This document shows positions 1 to 8,294 of a DNA stretch of 29,193 nt, one piece after another; within the stretch, counting starts at the first letter, position 1; each line of letters starts with the position of its first letter. Origin of the DNA: CAZRGV01 sp964599655. Its GTDB lineage: Bacteria > Planctomycetota > Planctomycetia > Isosphaerales > Isosphaeraceae. The notes beneath the pieces were generated by a model, which saw only the letters and a list, made by a program, of their open reading frames with translations, ran no database searches and was not told where the DNA came from. Location of the stretch: contig CAZRGV010000078.1 in NCBI GenBank assembly GCA_964599655.1, positions 1 through 29,193 on the forward strand. The letters run 5' to 3'. A program made the position numbers and the translations under genes.

Positions 1-229
1 GCAACATATCCAGACGCGATTCGACCTTCGCCGATCGCGGGACGTGGAAGGTACGTGGAGGCATCACATGGCATCATGTTCGATGGTTGAGACAACACCG
101 ACATGGCGAGGCGTTCTGGAATCCTCCCGCGACCGCCGGAAACTCATCCATTCTTCGGGCCTTTGTCCTGTGCTACACTCGACATCCTCGCGGACGACCC
201 CTACTTCGAGATCCAGGGTGGCTCCTCCC
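1..229. other. Non-coding start of window
   Basis: No gene is supported here. The frame of the downstream hydrolase is open back to position 44, but its signal peptide begins at 230, so the upstream codons are taken as leader. The last part holds a candidate promoter (see 174-179). Confidence 0.6.
171..179 (+). promoter_or_regulatory. Candidate extended -10 promoter of the hydrolase gene
   Basis: TGC-TACACT at 171-179 reads as an extended -10 (TGn followed by a hexamer matching TATAAT at 4 of 6). No good -35 lies 17 bases upstream (TTCTTC, 151-156). Transcription would begin near 186, giving a leader of about 44 bases before the ATG at 230. Confidence 0.3.
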
Positions 230-2233
230 ATGCGCCTCTCCGTCCTGTTCGGTCTCTGGACCGCGATCGTCGCGGCCGGCCTCGACGCCTTGCCCACCTA
301 TGCACAGGCTCCCCCGCGTCCGTCCCGTTACACGATCAACGACGCCGAACGCGCCGACCTGAAACAGCGCGCCGAGCACCTGGCCGAGTCGCTGGCGAGG
401 CTCAAGGAGAAGGCCGATCCCGCGCTGCTGTCGAGCACGAACGAGCTGGCCGATGTCCTCGTCTTCCACAAGGCGGCGCGCTGGATCCTCCAGGAAAATG
501 AATTCTTCAACAAGAACTATGTCGCCATGACGATCAAGGCCCTCGACACGGGAGAAGCCCGGGTGCGTGCCCTGCTCGAAGGCAAGTCCCCTGCCAACCC
601 CTCGCGAGGCGGCACGATCCGCGGCTACGTCTCCGAGGTTGACGGATCCATCCAGCCTTATGCCATCTACGTACCAGACGACTACGACGGTCAGACGCCC
701 ACGCGACTCGACATCGTCCTCCACGGCCGAGGAGCCACGCTCAACGAGGTCAGCTTCATCAACGCCCACGATGGCAAGCCGATGCCCGAGGGCGAAACCG
801 GCCTGATCCTCCACGTCTTCGGTCGCGGCAACAACGCCTACCGATGGGCCGGCGAGGCCGACGTCTTCGAGGCCCTTCGCTCCGTCGAGCGCAACTACCG
901 GGTCGACGACCGCCGCATCGTCCTCCGGGGCTTCTCGATGGGAGGGGCAGGGGCCTGGCACCTCGGCCTGCATCATCCTCGGGTGTGGTGCTCCGTCGAG
1001 GCCGGCGCCGGCTTTACCGACACGAAGAATTACATCGGCCGGCGCGAATACTCCGACGTCGAAGAAAAAGCCCTTCATATCTACGACGCCGTCGATTATG
1101 CCCTCAACGCCTTCAACGTCCCGATGGCCGGCTACGGCGGCGAGGAGGACAAGCAGCTCCAGGCGTCGCTCAACATCAAGAAGGCCCTCGAAGACCTCGG
1201 CTTCAAGATGGTCCAGGATGGACTCGTCACGCGCGGCGACGGAATCGACTTTCTCCACGTCATCGGCGCCAAGACCGGCCACAAGGTCGACCCGGTCAGC
1301 GCCAAGATCCTCAAGGAATACCGAGACGAGCATGCGACGCGAGGGCAGGACCTTCGCCCCTCGAAGGTCCGTTTCGTGACCTACACCCTCGCCTACAACC
1401 GGGCCCACTGGCTGGCCGTCGAGGCCCTCAAGGAACAGTATCAACGCACGGAAGTCGAGGCCGAGGCGCGCGACGATACCGTCTTCATCCACAAGGCCGA
1501 GAACGTGGCCGTCCTCTCGGTCAATCGCGACCTAGGCCAGTCCATCCGCTTCGGCGAGCAGGAGTTCCCGCTTCGCTCCGCCGTCGAGGGCCTGCTGCCG
1601 GACGTCTACTTCCGCAAGGTCGAGGACGGCTGGATCATGCTCGACCACGACCAGTCGAGGGCCCTCCAGCTCAACCTCCGTCGCGAGAAGCGGCCTGGCG
1701 TCCAGGGCCCCATCGACCACGCCTTCGCCGGTCCCTTCCTCTGCGTTCGAGGCACCGGCCGCCCCTGGAACCCCAATATTCAAGCCTGGGCCGACGCCCG
1801 CCTCGAACGCTTCGCCCGCGAGTGGCGAACCTATCTTCGAGGCGACATTCGCATCAAGAATGACGTGGATGTCACGCCCGACGACGTTCAGGACCACCAT
1901 CTGATCCTCTTCGGCGACCCCGGCTCAAACACGCTGATCGCCCAGCTTCTGGGCGACCTTCCCCTGTCCTGGACCAAGAGCGAGGTTTCGGTGGCCGGCG
2001 GTTCCAGGTATGCCTCGGCCGACCATGTCCCCGCGCTCATCGTGCCCAATCCCGTGAACCCGCTTCGATACGTCGTGCTCAACAGCGGCCATACCTTCGG
2101 CGCGCGGGACTTCGAGGGAACCAACGCCTTGCTCTACCCTCGCCTCGGCGACTACGCCGTCCTCCGCGTTCGGAACCAGAGCGAAGAGATCCTGAACACC
2201 GGATTCTTCGATGAATCGTGGAAAGGCCGATAA
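230..2233 (+). CDS. Secreted alpha/beta-hydrolase (esterase / prolyl-oligopeptidase type)
   Basis: A 667-residue protein. I start it at the ATG at 230 because a hydrophobic signal peptide follows (MRLSVLFGLWTAIVAAG, then an AQA-like cleavage site), so it is probably exported. Residues about 30-120 are helical. A hydrolase core follows with an oxyanion-type strand (DIVLHGRG) and the nucleophile elbow GFSMGG, with the serine at residue 236. His351 in GAKTGHK is a reasonable catalytic histidine; the acid residue is not obvious. The C-terminal half (about 380-667) continues as beta-rich sequence of no family I recognise. The fold resembles secreted esterases of the PHB-depolymerase/peptidase S9 kind common in planctomycetes; the substrate cannot be told. 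It converges on the methyltransferase gene 22 bases downstream. The Shine-Dalgarno sequence is weak. Confidence 0.8.
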   Translation: MRLSVLFGLWTAIVAAGLDALPTYAQAPPRPSRYTINDAERADLKQRAEHLAESLARLKEKADPALLSSTNELADVLVFHKAARWILQENEFFNKNYVAMTIKALDTGEARVRALLEGKSPANPSRGGTIRGYVSEVDGSIQPYAIYVPDDYDGQTPTRLDIVLHGRGATLNEVSFINAHDGKPMPEGETGLILHVFGRGNNAYRWAGEADVFEALRSVERNYRVDDRRIVLRGFSMGGAGAWHLGLHHPRVWCSVEAGAGFTDTKNYIGRREYSDVEEKALHIYDAVDYALNAFNVPMAGYGGEEDKQLQASLNIKKALEDLGFKMVQDGLVTRGDGIDFLHVIGAKTGHKVDPVSAKILKEYRDEHATRGQDLRPSKVRFVTYTLAYNRAHWLAVEALKEQYQRTEVEAEARDDTVFIHKAENVAVLSVNRDLGQSIRFGEQEFPLRSAVEGLLPDVYFRKVEDGWIMLDHDQSRALQLNLRREKRPGVQGPIDHAFAGPFLCVRGTGRPWNPNIQAWADARLERFAREWRTYLRGDIRIKNDVDVTPDDVQDHHLILFGDPGSNTLIAQLLGDLPLSWTKSEVSVAGGSRYASADHVPALIVPNPVNPLRYVVLNSGHTFGARDFEGTNALLYPRLGDYAVLRVRNQSEEILNTGFFDESWKGR

Positions 2234-2255
2234 GTCGGCGGGATCGAAGGTCCGT

Positions 2256-3455
2256 TCACGACACCCGGCAGACGAAGCACTTGAGGTAGTCGGTTTCCAG
2301 GCAAGAGGCCGAGATCGGGTGGTCGGGCGCCTGTCCCCGAAGCTCCAGGATCTGGATCGGACGGCCCGACAGCTCGGCCACCTGGCCGAGCATGTCGGCG
2401 AACAGAGTGCGGTGAACGTGTCCCGAGCACGAGCACGTGACCAGGATGCCGTCGGGCTCGAGCCGCTCGACGGCCGCCCGATTCAAGCGGAGGTACGCTC
2501 GCATCGCGTCATCCACATCCTTGGCGTGCCGCGCGAACTTCGGCGGGTCGCAGACAATCAGGCCAAACCGCTCGTCACGCGTTCGGAGCCGGTCGAGCAC
2601 GTCGAAGACGTCGGCCGCCTCGAACCNNNNNNNNNNGAAGGGCAGGCCGTTCCGCACGGCGTTCCGTCGGGCGTTGTCGATCGCCGGGGCCGACGAGTCG
2701 ATGCCGAGCGCGTGCGTTGCCCCGCCGTGTTTCAGGGCGTTCAGCGCGAAGCCTCCCGTGTAGCAGAAGAGGTCGAGCATCCGTCGACCCCTCGCGAAAC
2801 GAGCGACGGCCCGGCGGTTCTCGCGCTGATCGAGGTAGAAACCGGTCTTTTGGCCGGTCTGGAGATCGACCTCGTAGGCAATCTCATGCTCGACGATCGT
2901 GATCGGACCTTCCGACGGCGGCCCGCCGACGATCCAATGGTCCTCGGCACGCAATCCCTCCGGCTCGGCGGTCTGCGGATCGGTCCGGAGCAGCACGCCC
3001 TCGGCGCCCGTCAACTCGGCCAGGAGCCTCGCCAGCGACTCCCGACGCTCGAAGAGCGCGAGGCTCGTCACCTGCGCGACGAGCCAACGGTCGTAACGGT
3101 CGACGGTCAGGCCGGAGAGTCCGTCCGACTCGCTGTAGACCAGTCGGGCCGCCCCCTTTTGATCGCCATAGCCGAGGATCGCCGTTCGAAGATGAAGCGC
3201 CCGTTCGAGCCGGGCCTTCCAGAAGGGTTCGTCCAGCGGCGCATCGTCCCATCGGTAGAGACGGACCCGGATCGCGCTTCGAGGATTGAAGAGCCCCCTG
3301 GCGATGAAGGTCCCTTCCTGACCGTGGACGCTCACCTCCTCGCCAGGCTGTGGATCACCCTCGACCCGAGCGATCGAACCGGCGAAGACCCAGGGGTGCC
3401 GGGCGAAGAACGGCCGAGCGCGGCGCGGCTTGATGACGACGCGAGAAGAATTCAT
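2256..3455 (-). CDS. rlmI: Class I SAM-dependent 23S rRNA (cytosine) methyltransferase, RlmI type
   Basis: 399 residues from the ATG at 3455, close to E. coli RlmI (396), which makes m5C1962 in 23S rRNA. The N-terminal PUA domain is recognisable (KPRRARPFFARHPWVFAGSI). It is followed by the EEHA-like linker motif ESDGLSGLTVDRY, then the Rossmann methyltransferase core: QTGQKTGFYLDQRENRR, the SAM-binding LDLFCYTGGFALNAL, the catalytic-site motif CDPPKFARH and the TCSCSGH loop (Cys341/Cys343, nucleophile candidates). The frame stays open 14 codons further upstream to 3497, but the PUA domain begins just after 3455. A 10-base N gap (2627-2636) falls between the SAM-binding strands and keeps the frame. 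It lies 67 bases downstream of the response-regulator gene on the same strand, so co-transcription is possible. Confidence 0.88.
   Translation of the reverse strand: MNSSRVVIKPRRARPFFARHPWVFAGSIARVEGDPQPGEEVSVHGQEGTFIARGLFNPRSAIRVRLYRWDDAPLDEPFWKARLERALHLRTAILGYGDQKGAARLVYSESDGLSGLTVDRYDRWLVAQVTSLALFERRESLARLLAELTGAEGVLLRTDPQTAEPEGLRAEDHWIVGGPPSEGPITIVEHEIAYEVDLQTGQKTGFYLDQRENRRAVARFARGRRMLDLFCYTGGFALNALKHGGATHALGIDSSAPAIDNARRNAVRNGLPFXXXXFEAADVFDVLDRLRTRDERFGLIVCDPPKFARHAKDVDDAMRAYLRLNRAAVERLEPDGILVTCSCSGHVHRTLFADMLGQVAELSGRPIQILELRGQAPDHPISASCLETDYLKCFVCRVS
2627..2636. other. Assembly gap (10 N) in rlmI
   Basis: The reading frame is continuous across the gap and protein spacing agrees with the family, so the gap length appears right. 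The flanks show no duplication. Confidence 0.95.
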
Positions 3456-3522
3456 GGATGCGGCTTCTGGCGAGAGCGGAACCTCGAAAACGGCCAACGA
3501 CGGCCGACGCCGATCGCTCGGC

Positions 3523-3978
3523 TTACCGCGAACGACTGGCCGATTCGACCTCGGCGAGATACGCCAGCGTGCGGTCGAGCTGGCTCTTGAGGTGGCGGAC
3601 GCGCAGCAGGCTCTTGATCCGGCAGAGCAGTTCCACCTTGTTGACCGGCTTGGTCAGGAAGTCGTCCGTGCCGGCCTGAACGCCTCGCTCAAAGTCGGAC
3701 GCCTCGTTCAGGGCCGTGACCATCAGGATCAAGGTGTCCTTGGTCTGGGGGTTGGCGCGGATCTTGCGGCAGACCTCGAAGCCCGAGAGCCGGGGCATCA
3801 TGATGTCGAGCAAAACCAGGTCGGGGTGGGAGGCCTCGACGGCTTTCATGGTCTCGTCGCCATCGAACGCGGTCAGGATCTCGCAATCCAGGCCGCTGAG
3901 ATAGGCCTCCATCAGCTCAACGTTCTGCACGTTGTCGTCGGCGATCAAGATCTTGGGACGGCCCTTGCTTTCGTCCAT
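3523..3978 (-). CDS. Single-domain response regulator (CheY-like)
   Basis: 151 residues from the ATG at 3978, with AGGA nine bases upstream. It consists of one receiver domain. The acidic pair is Asp14-Asp15 (LIADDN), the phosphorylated aspartate is Asp58 in LLDIMMP, the switch threonine is Thr88 (MVTAL) and the conserved lysine is Lys110 (FLTKP). A helical tail of about 30 residues (VELLCRIKSLLRVRHLKSQL) follows, as in receivers that precede output domains, but no output domain is present. It therefore probably acts by protein-protein contact. No histidine kinase gene lies in the window. Upstream is a large inverted repeat (4039-4083) that may regulate it. The frame is open to 4128, but those codons do not look like protein. 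Confidence 0.88.
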   Translation of the reverse strand: MDESKGRPKILIADDNVQNVELMEAYLSGLDCEILTAFDGDETMKAVEASHPDLVLLDIMMPRLSGFEVCRKIRANPQTKDTLILMVTALNEASDFERGVQAGTDDFLTKPVNKVELLCRIKSLLRVRHLKSQLDRTLAYLAEVESASRSR

Positions 3979-4038
3979 GCCTGTATTCCTGCGAGAGAGG
4001 CCGCCCAACCTGGACGGTCTCGTCCCGGTTTCGATCCG

Positions 4039-4083
4039 ATTGCCGGGTGATCGGCCTGATTCCAGACCGATTCTACCGGCAAT
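4039..4083. repeat. Inverted repeat / two-stem hairpin upstream of the response regulator
   Basis: Outer arms ATTGCCGG (4039-4046) and CCGGCAAT (4076-4083) are perfect complements. An inner pair ATCGG (4050-4054) and CCGAT (4067-4071) stacks inside, leaving a 12-base loop. It lies 61-105 bases before the response-regulator start codon. Confidence 0.55.
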
Positions 4084-4182
4084 GCCCGGCCGCCGAAACC
4101 GGAATTGTCCCCGATCTCGGGCGGGCAACCGTCAAAGGCGAATCATCCGACCCGAGTCAAGATGCGTAATTTGGAGGATTGC

Positions 4183-4210
4183 TTGCCGGGCGGCTCGACC
4201 CAGTTATAAT
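4183..4210 (+). promoter_or_regulatory. Sigma70-type promoter of the ECF sigma-factor gene
   Basis: TTGCCG (4183-4188), a 16-base spacer and a perfect TATAAT (4205-4210). Transcription would begin near 4217, leaving a leader of about 80 bases before the GTG at 4296. This is the best -10 box in the window. Confidence 0.65.
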
Positions 4211-4295
4211 TAAGAAACCGGTTCCAGGTGAATGCGAGAGTCGGGACTCACGCAAGTCTGGACCGAGGCCCGATCACTGGCGAGGAGGATCGGAC

Positions 4296-4877
4296 GTGCC
4301 TCTGCGCGACATCGACCGCCAGCTTCTCGACCGTTGCCTTCGACACGAGCCAGGCGCCTGGAATGACTTCGTCGATCGGTACATGGGTCTGATCTACCAC
4401 GTCATTCATCACGTTTCACATGCCCGGAGCGTGGGGCTCAAACCCGACGACGTCGAAGACATCGGGGCCGAAATCTTCCTGGGTATCGTGGATGACAACT
4501 ACCGCGTTCTCCGGCAGTTCCGTCGCGAGAGCGCCCTGCCGACCTACCTGACGGTCGTCGCCCGTCGCATCTGTGTCAAGGAATTGATCAAGCGGCAGCG
4601 CGAGGCCGAACTCGGCCACGTGACGGCCAGTCGCGCCGTCGTCGGCGAGGAACCCTCGGGCGAGGTCGAGCCGATCGCTTCCGCCGAGGAAGTCGAGCGC
4701 ATGCTCAAGGACTTACCCGATCGCGAAGCCCAGGTCGTTCGGCTCTATCATCTGAAGTATCTCAACTACCGAGAGATCGCCAGGCAGCTCAACATTCCCG
4801 AGAATTCCGTCGGTCCCATCCTCGCCAAGGCCCGCAAGCGTCTCCGACGGGTCGCCGAACAGCGCAACGTGGGCTAA
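4296..4877 (+). CDS. ECF-type RNA polymerase sigma factor
   Basis: 193 residues. The start is the GTG at 4296, seven bases after a strong AGGAGG (4283-4288); an in-frame ATG at 4179 has no such site and would precede the promoter. Region 2 spans roughly residues 20-100 (DRYMGLIYHVI, DDVEDIGAEIF, FRRESALPTYL, VARRICVKELI). Region 4 is near residues 130-188 (LPDREAQVVRLYHL, then the helix-turn-helix NYREIARQLNIPENSVGPIL and basic AKARKRLRR). It belongs to the sigma-70 ECF superfamily; planctomycetes carry many lineage-specific members. No anti-sigma factor is adjacent, and the next gene converges, so how it is controlled is not visible. Its regulon is unknown. Confidence 0.85.
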   Translation: MPLRDIDRQLLDRCLRHEPGAWNDFVDRYMGLIYHVIHHVSHARSVGLKPDDVEDIGAEIFLGIVDDNYRVLRQFRRESALPTYLTVVARRICVKELIKRQREAELGHVTASRAVVGEEPSGEVEPIASAEEVERMLKDLPDREAQVVRLYHLKYLNYREIARQLNIPENSVGPILAKARKRLRRVAEQRNVG

Positions 4878-4990
4878 TCCGACGTTCCCCCCGCGCTGTC
4901 CAATCGCGTTCGAACGGTCGAATCGGATCGCGAAAGTCCAGGGCTCGTTCGCCTTTATGGGCGTTCGTCGTCGCGTCGTCCCTCGCGCCC

Positions 4991-6184
4991 TCAGTACTGG
5001 GAGAACCCGTATCCGAGCGACGCACGACGGACCGGCTGGGGTTCGGTCGCGCCGGGTGACGTTGACGACGGCGGGGTGCCCGGCGGGCGGGGAATGCCGG
5101 GGGCCACGAGGGCCTCGGCACCTTCCGGCTCGGGGGGAGCGGCCAAGTCGGCCGAGAGGGGCATCGGGTCGGACCACTTCAGCGAAGCCCCTTCGGTGCC
5201 GAAGGGTGTTGGCTCACCGAGTTCGGTTCCGGCCTGGATCGGCGGGATCGACCGGCTTTCGTACAGGCGGGACGGCCCTTCGGCATAGGAGGGGGACTCG
5301 TTGATCCGCTTGACCTGATAGCCCGCGATCTTCGGGACCGAGAACAGGGCCTGGCGGTTCTCCTCGGTGAAGCGTGGGTTGATCTCCACGTTGCTCAGGG
5401 CGATGTCCATGACCAGCGGATCTTTGGAGTTTTGCTCGTTGTACAGCGCCAGGTGGACCTTCTGAGGCAGTTCGAGCGTGTCCGCGGACGCGTCGGTCGA
5501 TTCGCCCGCGACTTTCAAAGCCCGGTAGTTCGAGGGTGTGGCAACGGCGACCGGCCGCTTCGAGTCGCTGGCATAGAAGTAATGCCGGAGGATCTGCCCC
5601 TGCTCGTTGAGCACCGTCTTCTTGAGAGCCGTTCCGCCTCGACCGTCGTCCCGGAAGTGGGTCAGCACGAGGGTCCGATCACGGCCTCGCTCCACCTTCA
5701 GCCGTCGGATTTCCTCCTCGGGAATGACATGCAGGCCGAGCGCCTCGACGATCCAGTCGGGCTGAACGAGCAGTTCGGGCGGTGCGGCGCCGTTGGCGCC
5801 GTACTGCCCGACATAAATCGACTTATCCTTCGAATTCTTGGTCCAGAACCAGAACTCCTGATCGTTCGAGCCGACGTCGACGACCGAGCCCCCGAAGCCC
5901 TTTTCCAGGTTGAGCTTGAAATTCCGGGGACGCTCCAGCGCCAGCCGGCCGCTGGTCCCTCCCACGAAGTGCGAGTCGTTCACCGACACGGTCGTCGAAG
6001 CGGTCAGGCCCTCCACCTTCTCAGCGTTGCGGTTGAGCGTCTCGACCACCTCCGCCACGCGCATTGACGGGGGCGTTTGGGGGGCGGAATCCGGGCGGAT
6101 GGCCAGCCGGCTGCCCGCGCCGGCGCTGCAACCGACCAGACTCGCGATCGACAGCGCGGCGAACAGGGACTTGCGCAGGACCAT
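4991..6184 (-). CDS. Lipoprotein with probable LolA/LolB-like domain
   Basis: 397 residues. The start at 6184 is preceded by GGGGAGGT eight bases away. A signal peptide ends in the lipobox LVGC (Cys19), so this is a lipoprotein cut by signal peptidase II (lspA is at 19507). Residues about 40-300 have alternating beta strands reminiscent of the LolA/LolB half-barrel, beginning with a helix (VVETLNRNAEKVEGL) and strands such as TASTTVSV, GRLALERPRNFKLNL, EFWFWTK and LVLTHFRD. The last 90 residues are proline-rich and low in complexity. The family assignment is by fold resemblance only. It could carry lipoproteins or lipid, or be a planctomycete-specific envelope protein. It sits downstream of the aminotransferase on the same strand, 196 bases away, and converges on the sigma-factor gene. 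Confidence 0.75.
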   Translation of the reverse strand: MVLRKSLFAALSIASLVGCSAGAGSRLAIRPDSAPQTPPSMRVAEVVETLNRNAEKVEGLTASTTVSVNDSHFVGGTSGRLALERPRNFKLNLEKGFGGSVVDVGSNDQEFWFWTKNSKDKSIYVGQYGANGAAPPELLVQPDWIVEALGLHVIPEEEIRRLKVERGRDRTLVLTHFRDDGRGGTALKKTVLNEQGQILRHYFYASDSKRPVAVATPSNYRALKVAGESTDASADTLELPQKVHLALYNEQNSKDPLVMDIALSNVEINPRFTEENRQALFSVPKIAGYQVKRINESPSYAEGPSRLYESRSIPPIQAGTELGEPTPFGTEGASLKWSDPMPLSADLAAPPEPEGAEALVAPGIPRPPGTPPSSTSPGATEPQPVRRASLGYGFSQY

Positions 6185-6294
6185 GAGCCAGACCTCCCCG
6201 GTCGGACGTGCCGCGGTTCCCCGAGGCGCGGACCGTTCGAGACGACGGAACCGAGTTGCCGATCAAGGTGAGGCGACAGACGGATGGGGGCCGT

Positions 6295-6323
6295 AACCTA
6301 GCCGACCCGTTGCGATCGGGCAA
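6295..6323 (-). promoter_or_regulatory. Weak candidate promoter of the lipoprotein gene
   Basis: Minus-strand TTGCCC (6318-6323), 17-base spacer, TAGGTT (6295-6300). The -35 is fair and the -10 poor (3 of 6). It is the best candidate in the 196-base spacer before the start at 6184. Confidence 0.22.
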
Positions 6324-6380
6324 GTCCGATCCTTCCATTCGCTACCTCACCGTCTCTCAATCATCGGTCCGGACACCGGC

Positions 6381-7589
6381 TCAACTTGCGAGAAACTTCG
6401 AGAGCGCGTCAAAACCGCGCTGAAGGGTCGCCATCGACGTGGCAAACGACAGCCTCGCATAGCCTTCGGTTCCGAAGGCCGACCCCATGACTAGCGCCAC
6501 ATGGGCCGAGTCGAGCGCGGCCATGCAGAAGCTCGTCGAGTCGGTCACCGCCTTGCCGCCCAGCGTGCGGCCCATGTGTTCGGACACATTCATGAACGCG
6601 TAAAACGCGCCGCCAGGCGGAACACACGTGACTCCAGGAAGTTGCGCGATCCGCTCCAGGACGTACGCTCGACGCTTCGCGAACTCGGCGTGCATGGTTG
6701 CGACCGAGTCCTGAGGCCCTTCGATCGCCTCCAGCGCGGCGTACTGGCTGATGGAGCAGGGATTACTCGTCTCCTGGCTTTGCAGGTCTCCCATAAACTT
6801 CGCCACCGCCAGCGGGGCGATCGCCCAGCCAATCCGCCAGCCGGTCATCGCGTACGTCTTGCTCACGCCCGAGATCGTGACGGTCCGTTCGGCCAGTTCC
6901 GGCCGCAGCGTCGCGAAGCAGGTCGGTTCGGCGCCGTCGTAGCAAAGCTGCTCGTAGATCTCGTCCGAAAGGACCCCAAGCTTCGTCTCGAGCACCACGT
7001 CGGCCAGCGCCTCCAGTTCACGGCGCGAGTAGACCACACCCGTCGGGTTGGAGGGACTGTTGATCATCAGGAGCTTCGACCGCGGGGTGACCGCCTCCCG
7101 CAACCGCTCGGCCGAGAGCTTGAAGCCGTCCGCCTCGGTCGTCTCGAGAATCACCGGGCTCGCCCCGGTCAGCTTGACGAGATCGGCATAGCTGACCCAG
7201 TACGGCGCGGGGATGATCACCTCGTCGCCAGGTCCGCAAAGCGCCATCAAGGCATTGTGGATCGACTGCTTCGCCCCATTCGAAACCACGACCTGTTCGG
7301 GCTTGGTCGGCAGGCCATGTTGCTCGGTGTAAAGTTTGGCGAGTGCTTGTTTTAGCTCCGGAATCCCGGCCGGCGGCGTGTAATGGGTCTTGCCCGAGCG
7401 CATCGCCCGGATCGCCGCCTCCTGAATGTTCTCCGGCGTCGAGAAGTCGGGTTCCCCCAGCGCGAAGTCGAGCACGTCGATTCCTTCGGCCTTNNNNNNN
7501 NNNNNNNNNNNNNNNNNNNNNNNNNNNNNNNNNNNNNNNNNCGTGATGGTGCAGGTGCTGGCCAGCGCCGGCCCGCTCAACAACGCCAT
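6381..7589 (-). CDS. aspC: Pyridoxal-phosphate aminotransferase, aspartate aminotransferase family (class I)
   Basis: About 402 residues including a gap. The ATG at 7589 follows GAGGA at seven bases; an in-frame codon at 7631 lacks a site. Family landmarks in order: IDVLDFALGEPDFSTP near the N-terminus, HYTPPAGIPELKQAL, the substrate/PLP segment VVSNGAKQSIHNAL, PAPYWVSYADL, INSPSNPTGVVYS, SDEIYEQL, and the PLP-lysine motif SGVSKTYAMTGWRIGWA (lysine near residue 244 if the gap length is right), ending with the arginine region EGYARLSFA. It transfers the amino group between aspartate (or similar) and 2-oxoglutarate in the cytoplasm. Substrate specificity cannot be fixed from sequence. A 48-base N gap removes about 16 residues near the N-terminus but the frame is kept. 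Confidence 0.88.
   Translation of the reverse strand: MALLSGPALASTCTITXXXXXXXXXXXXXXXXKAEGIDVLDFALGEPDFSTPENIQEAAIRAMRSGKTHYTPPAGIPELKQALAKLYTEQHGLPTKPEQVVVSNGAKQSIHNALMALCGPGDEVIIPAPYWVSYADLVKLTGASPVILETTEADGFKLSAERLREAVTPRSKLLMINSPSNPTGVVYSRRELEALADVVLETKLGVLSDEIYEQLCYDGAEPTCFATLRPELAERTVTISGVSKTYAMTGWRIGWAIAPLAVAKFMGDLQSQETSNPCSISQYAALEAIEGPQDSVATMHAEFAKRRAYVLERIAQLPGVTCVPPGGAFYAFMNVSEHMGRTLGGKAVTDSTSFCMAALDSAHVALVMGSAFGTEGYARLSFATSMATLQRGFDALSKFLAS
7494..7541. other. Assembly gap (48 N) in the aminotransferase gene
   Basis: Frame is preserved across the gap and the N-terminal length fits the family, so the gap is close to its true size. Confidence 0.95.
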
Positions 7590-8069
7590 CGTCTCGTCCT
7601 CGGATGCAACAGGTCCCAACGAACCGACCAATCACCACGTACTCAGTACGGTTGGAGCGTGCCAACCCGTCGACCGGGTCCTTCGATCCCCGAAACCCTC
7701 CGGAGGCCGATACGCCGGGTTACGCGACACCCCAGGTTCCCAATGTAACACGACACACGAATCCCGTCATCCGTTCGCTCGCCGGAGACCCGGCCCGCCA
7801 AGTGCCGATTCATCCCTTCGCGTGACTCCCAAATCCCCTCAAACTCACGTTCCAAGGACAAGGAGTCGCTTCGTCCTCAAGATTTCGCGGGCTACAGACG
7901 ACCTTCGAGAATCGACCCAAACACCATGATGGAGAGGCACAAGGATTCGTCGTTGCGCGTCATTCCACCGGATTGTTCGCGGATCGACCTCAAAACGTCC
8001 TTTTCGAGGGCCGACGTGTTCTCTATCCTGGAATTTGTGGGTCGAGGGGGCTGATCAATCCCACTCACT

Positions 8070-8089
8070 CGATCCGGTCTTCCGGATCG
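8070..8089. repeat. Perfect 8-bp hairpin upstream of the ketosynthase
   Basis: CGATCCGG (8070-8077), loop TCTT, CCGGATCG (8082-8089). No T-tract follows on either strand, so it looks more like an operator or RNA structure than a terminator. Confidence 0.5.
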
Positions 8090-8157
8090 TCAGGGTCGCG
8101 ATTCTCAGCCGATTCCACCCAAGATTACGGTTCCTTATCCAGATTCGCTAATTTTAC

Positions 8158-8186
8158 TTGCCTGAATCCCGAGAGCAGAATAAATT
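8158..8186 (+). promoter_or_regulatory. Candidate promoter of the ketosynthase gene
   Basis: TTGCCT (8158-8163), 17-base spacer, TAAATT (8181-8186), in the most AT-rich part of the spacer. Each box matches the consensus at 4 of 6. The leader would be about 100 bases. Confidence 0.4.
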
Positions 8187-8294
8187 ACCCAGTGTCCGGA
8201 GTTGTTCGGCAACTCGCTCGTGAATCGTCCGGAACCCGGGATTCGGGATACCAGTGATGGAGGCGCCAGGGACGCGGCGCGGTGGGGGTGACCG

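Larger units (their letters stand above)
3979..4295. promoter_or_regulatory. Divergent regulatory region between response regulator and sigma factor
   Basis: 317 bases without a gene. It holds the sigma-factor promoter (4183-4210) and a two-part inverted repeat at 4039-4083. The hexamer TAGAAT on the minus strand (4070-4075), inside that repeat, could be a -10 box for the response regulator, but no good -35 accompanies it. Confidence 0.5.
7590..8294. other. Long divergent intergenic region
   Basis: 705 bases between the divergent aminotransferase and ketosynthase genes. Base composition is less GC-rich than neighbouring genes, and no frame carries protein-like sequence. It holds a 13-base palindrome CGTACT-C-AGTACG (7638-7650) 49 bases before the aminotransferase start, a perfect hairpin (8070-8089) and a candidate ketosynthase promoter (8158-8186). 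Confidence 0.6.

Noticed and set aside
173..1492. Minus-strand 439-codon frame
   Set aside because: Antisense of the hydrolase gene, Asp/Val/Gly-rich, without motifs.
7643..7861. Minus-strand 72-codon frame in the long spacer
   Set aside because: Arg/Gly-rich with no ribosome-binding site or recognisable domain.
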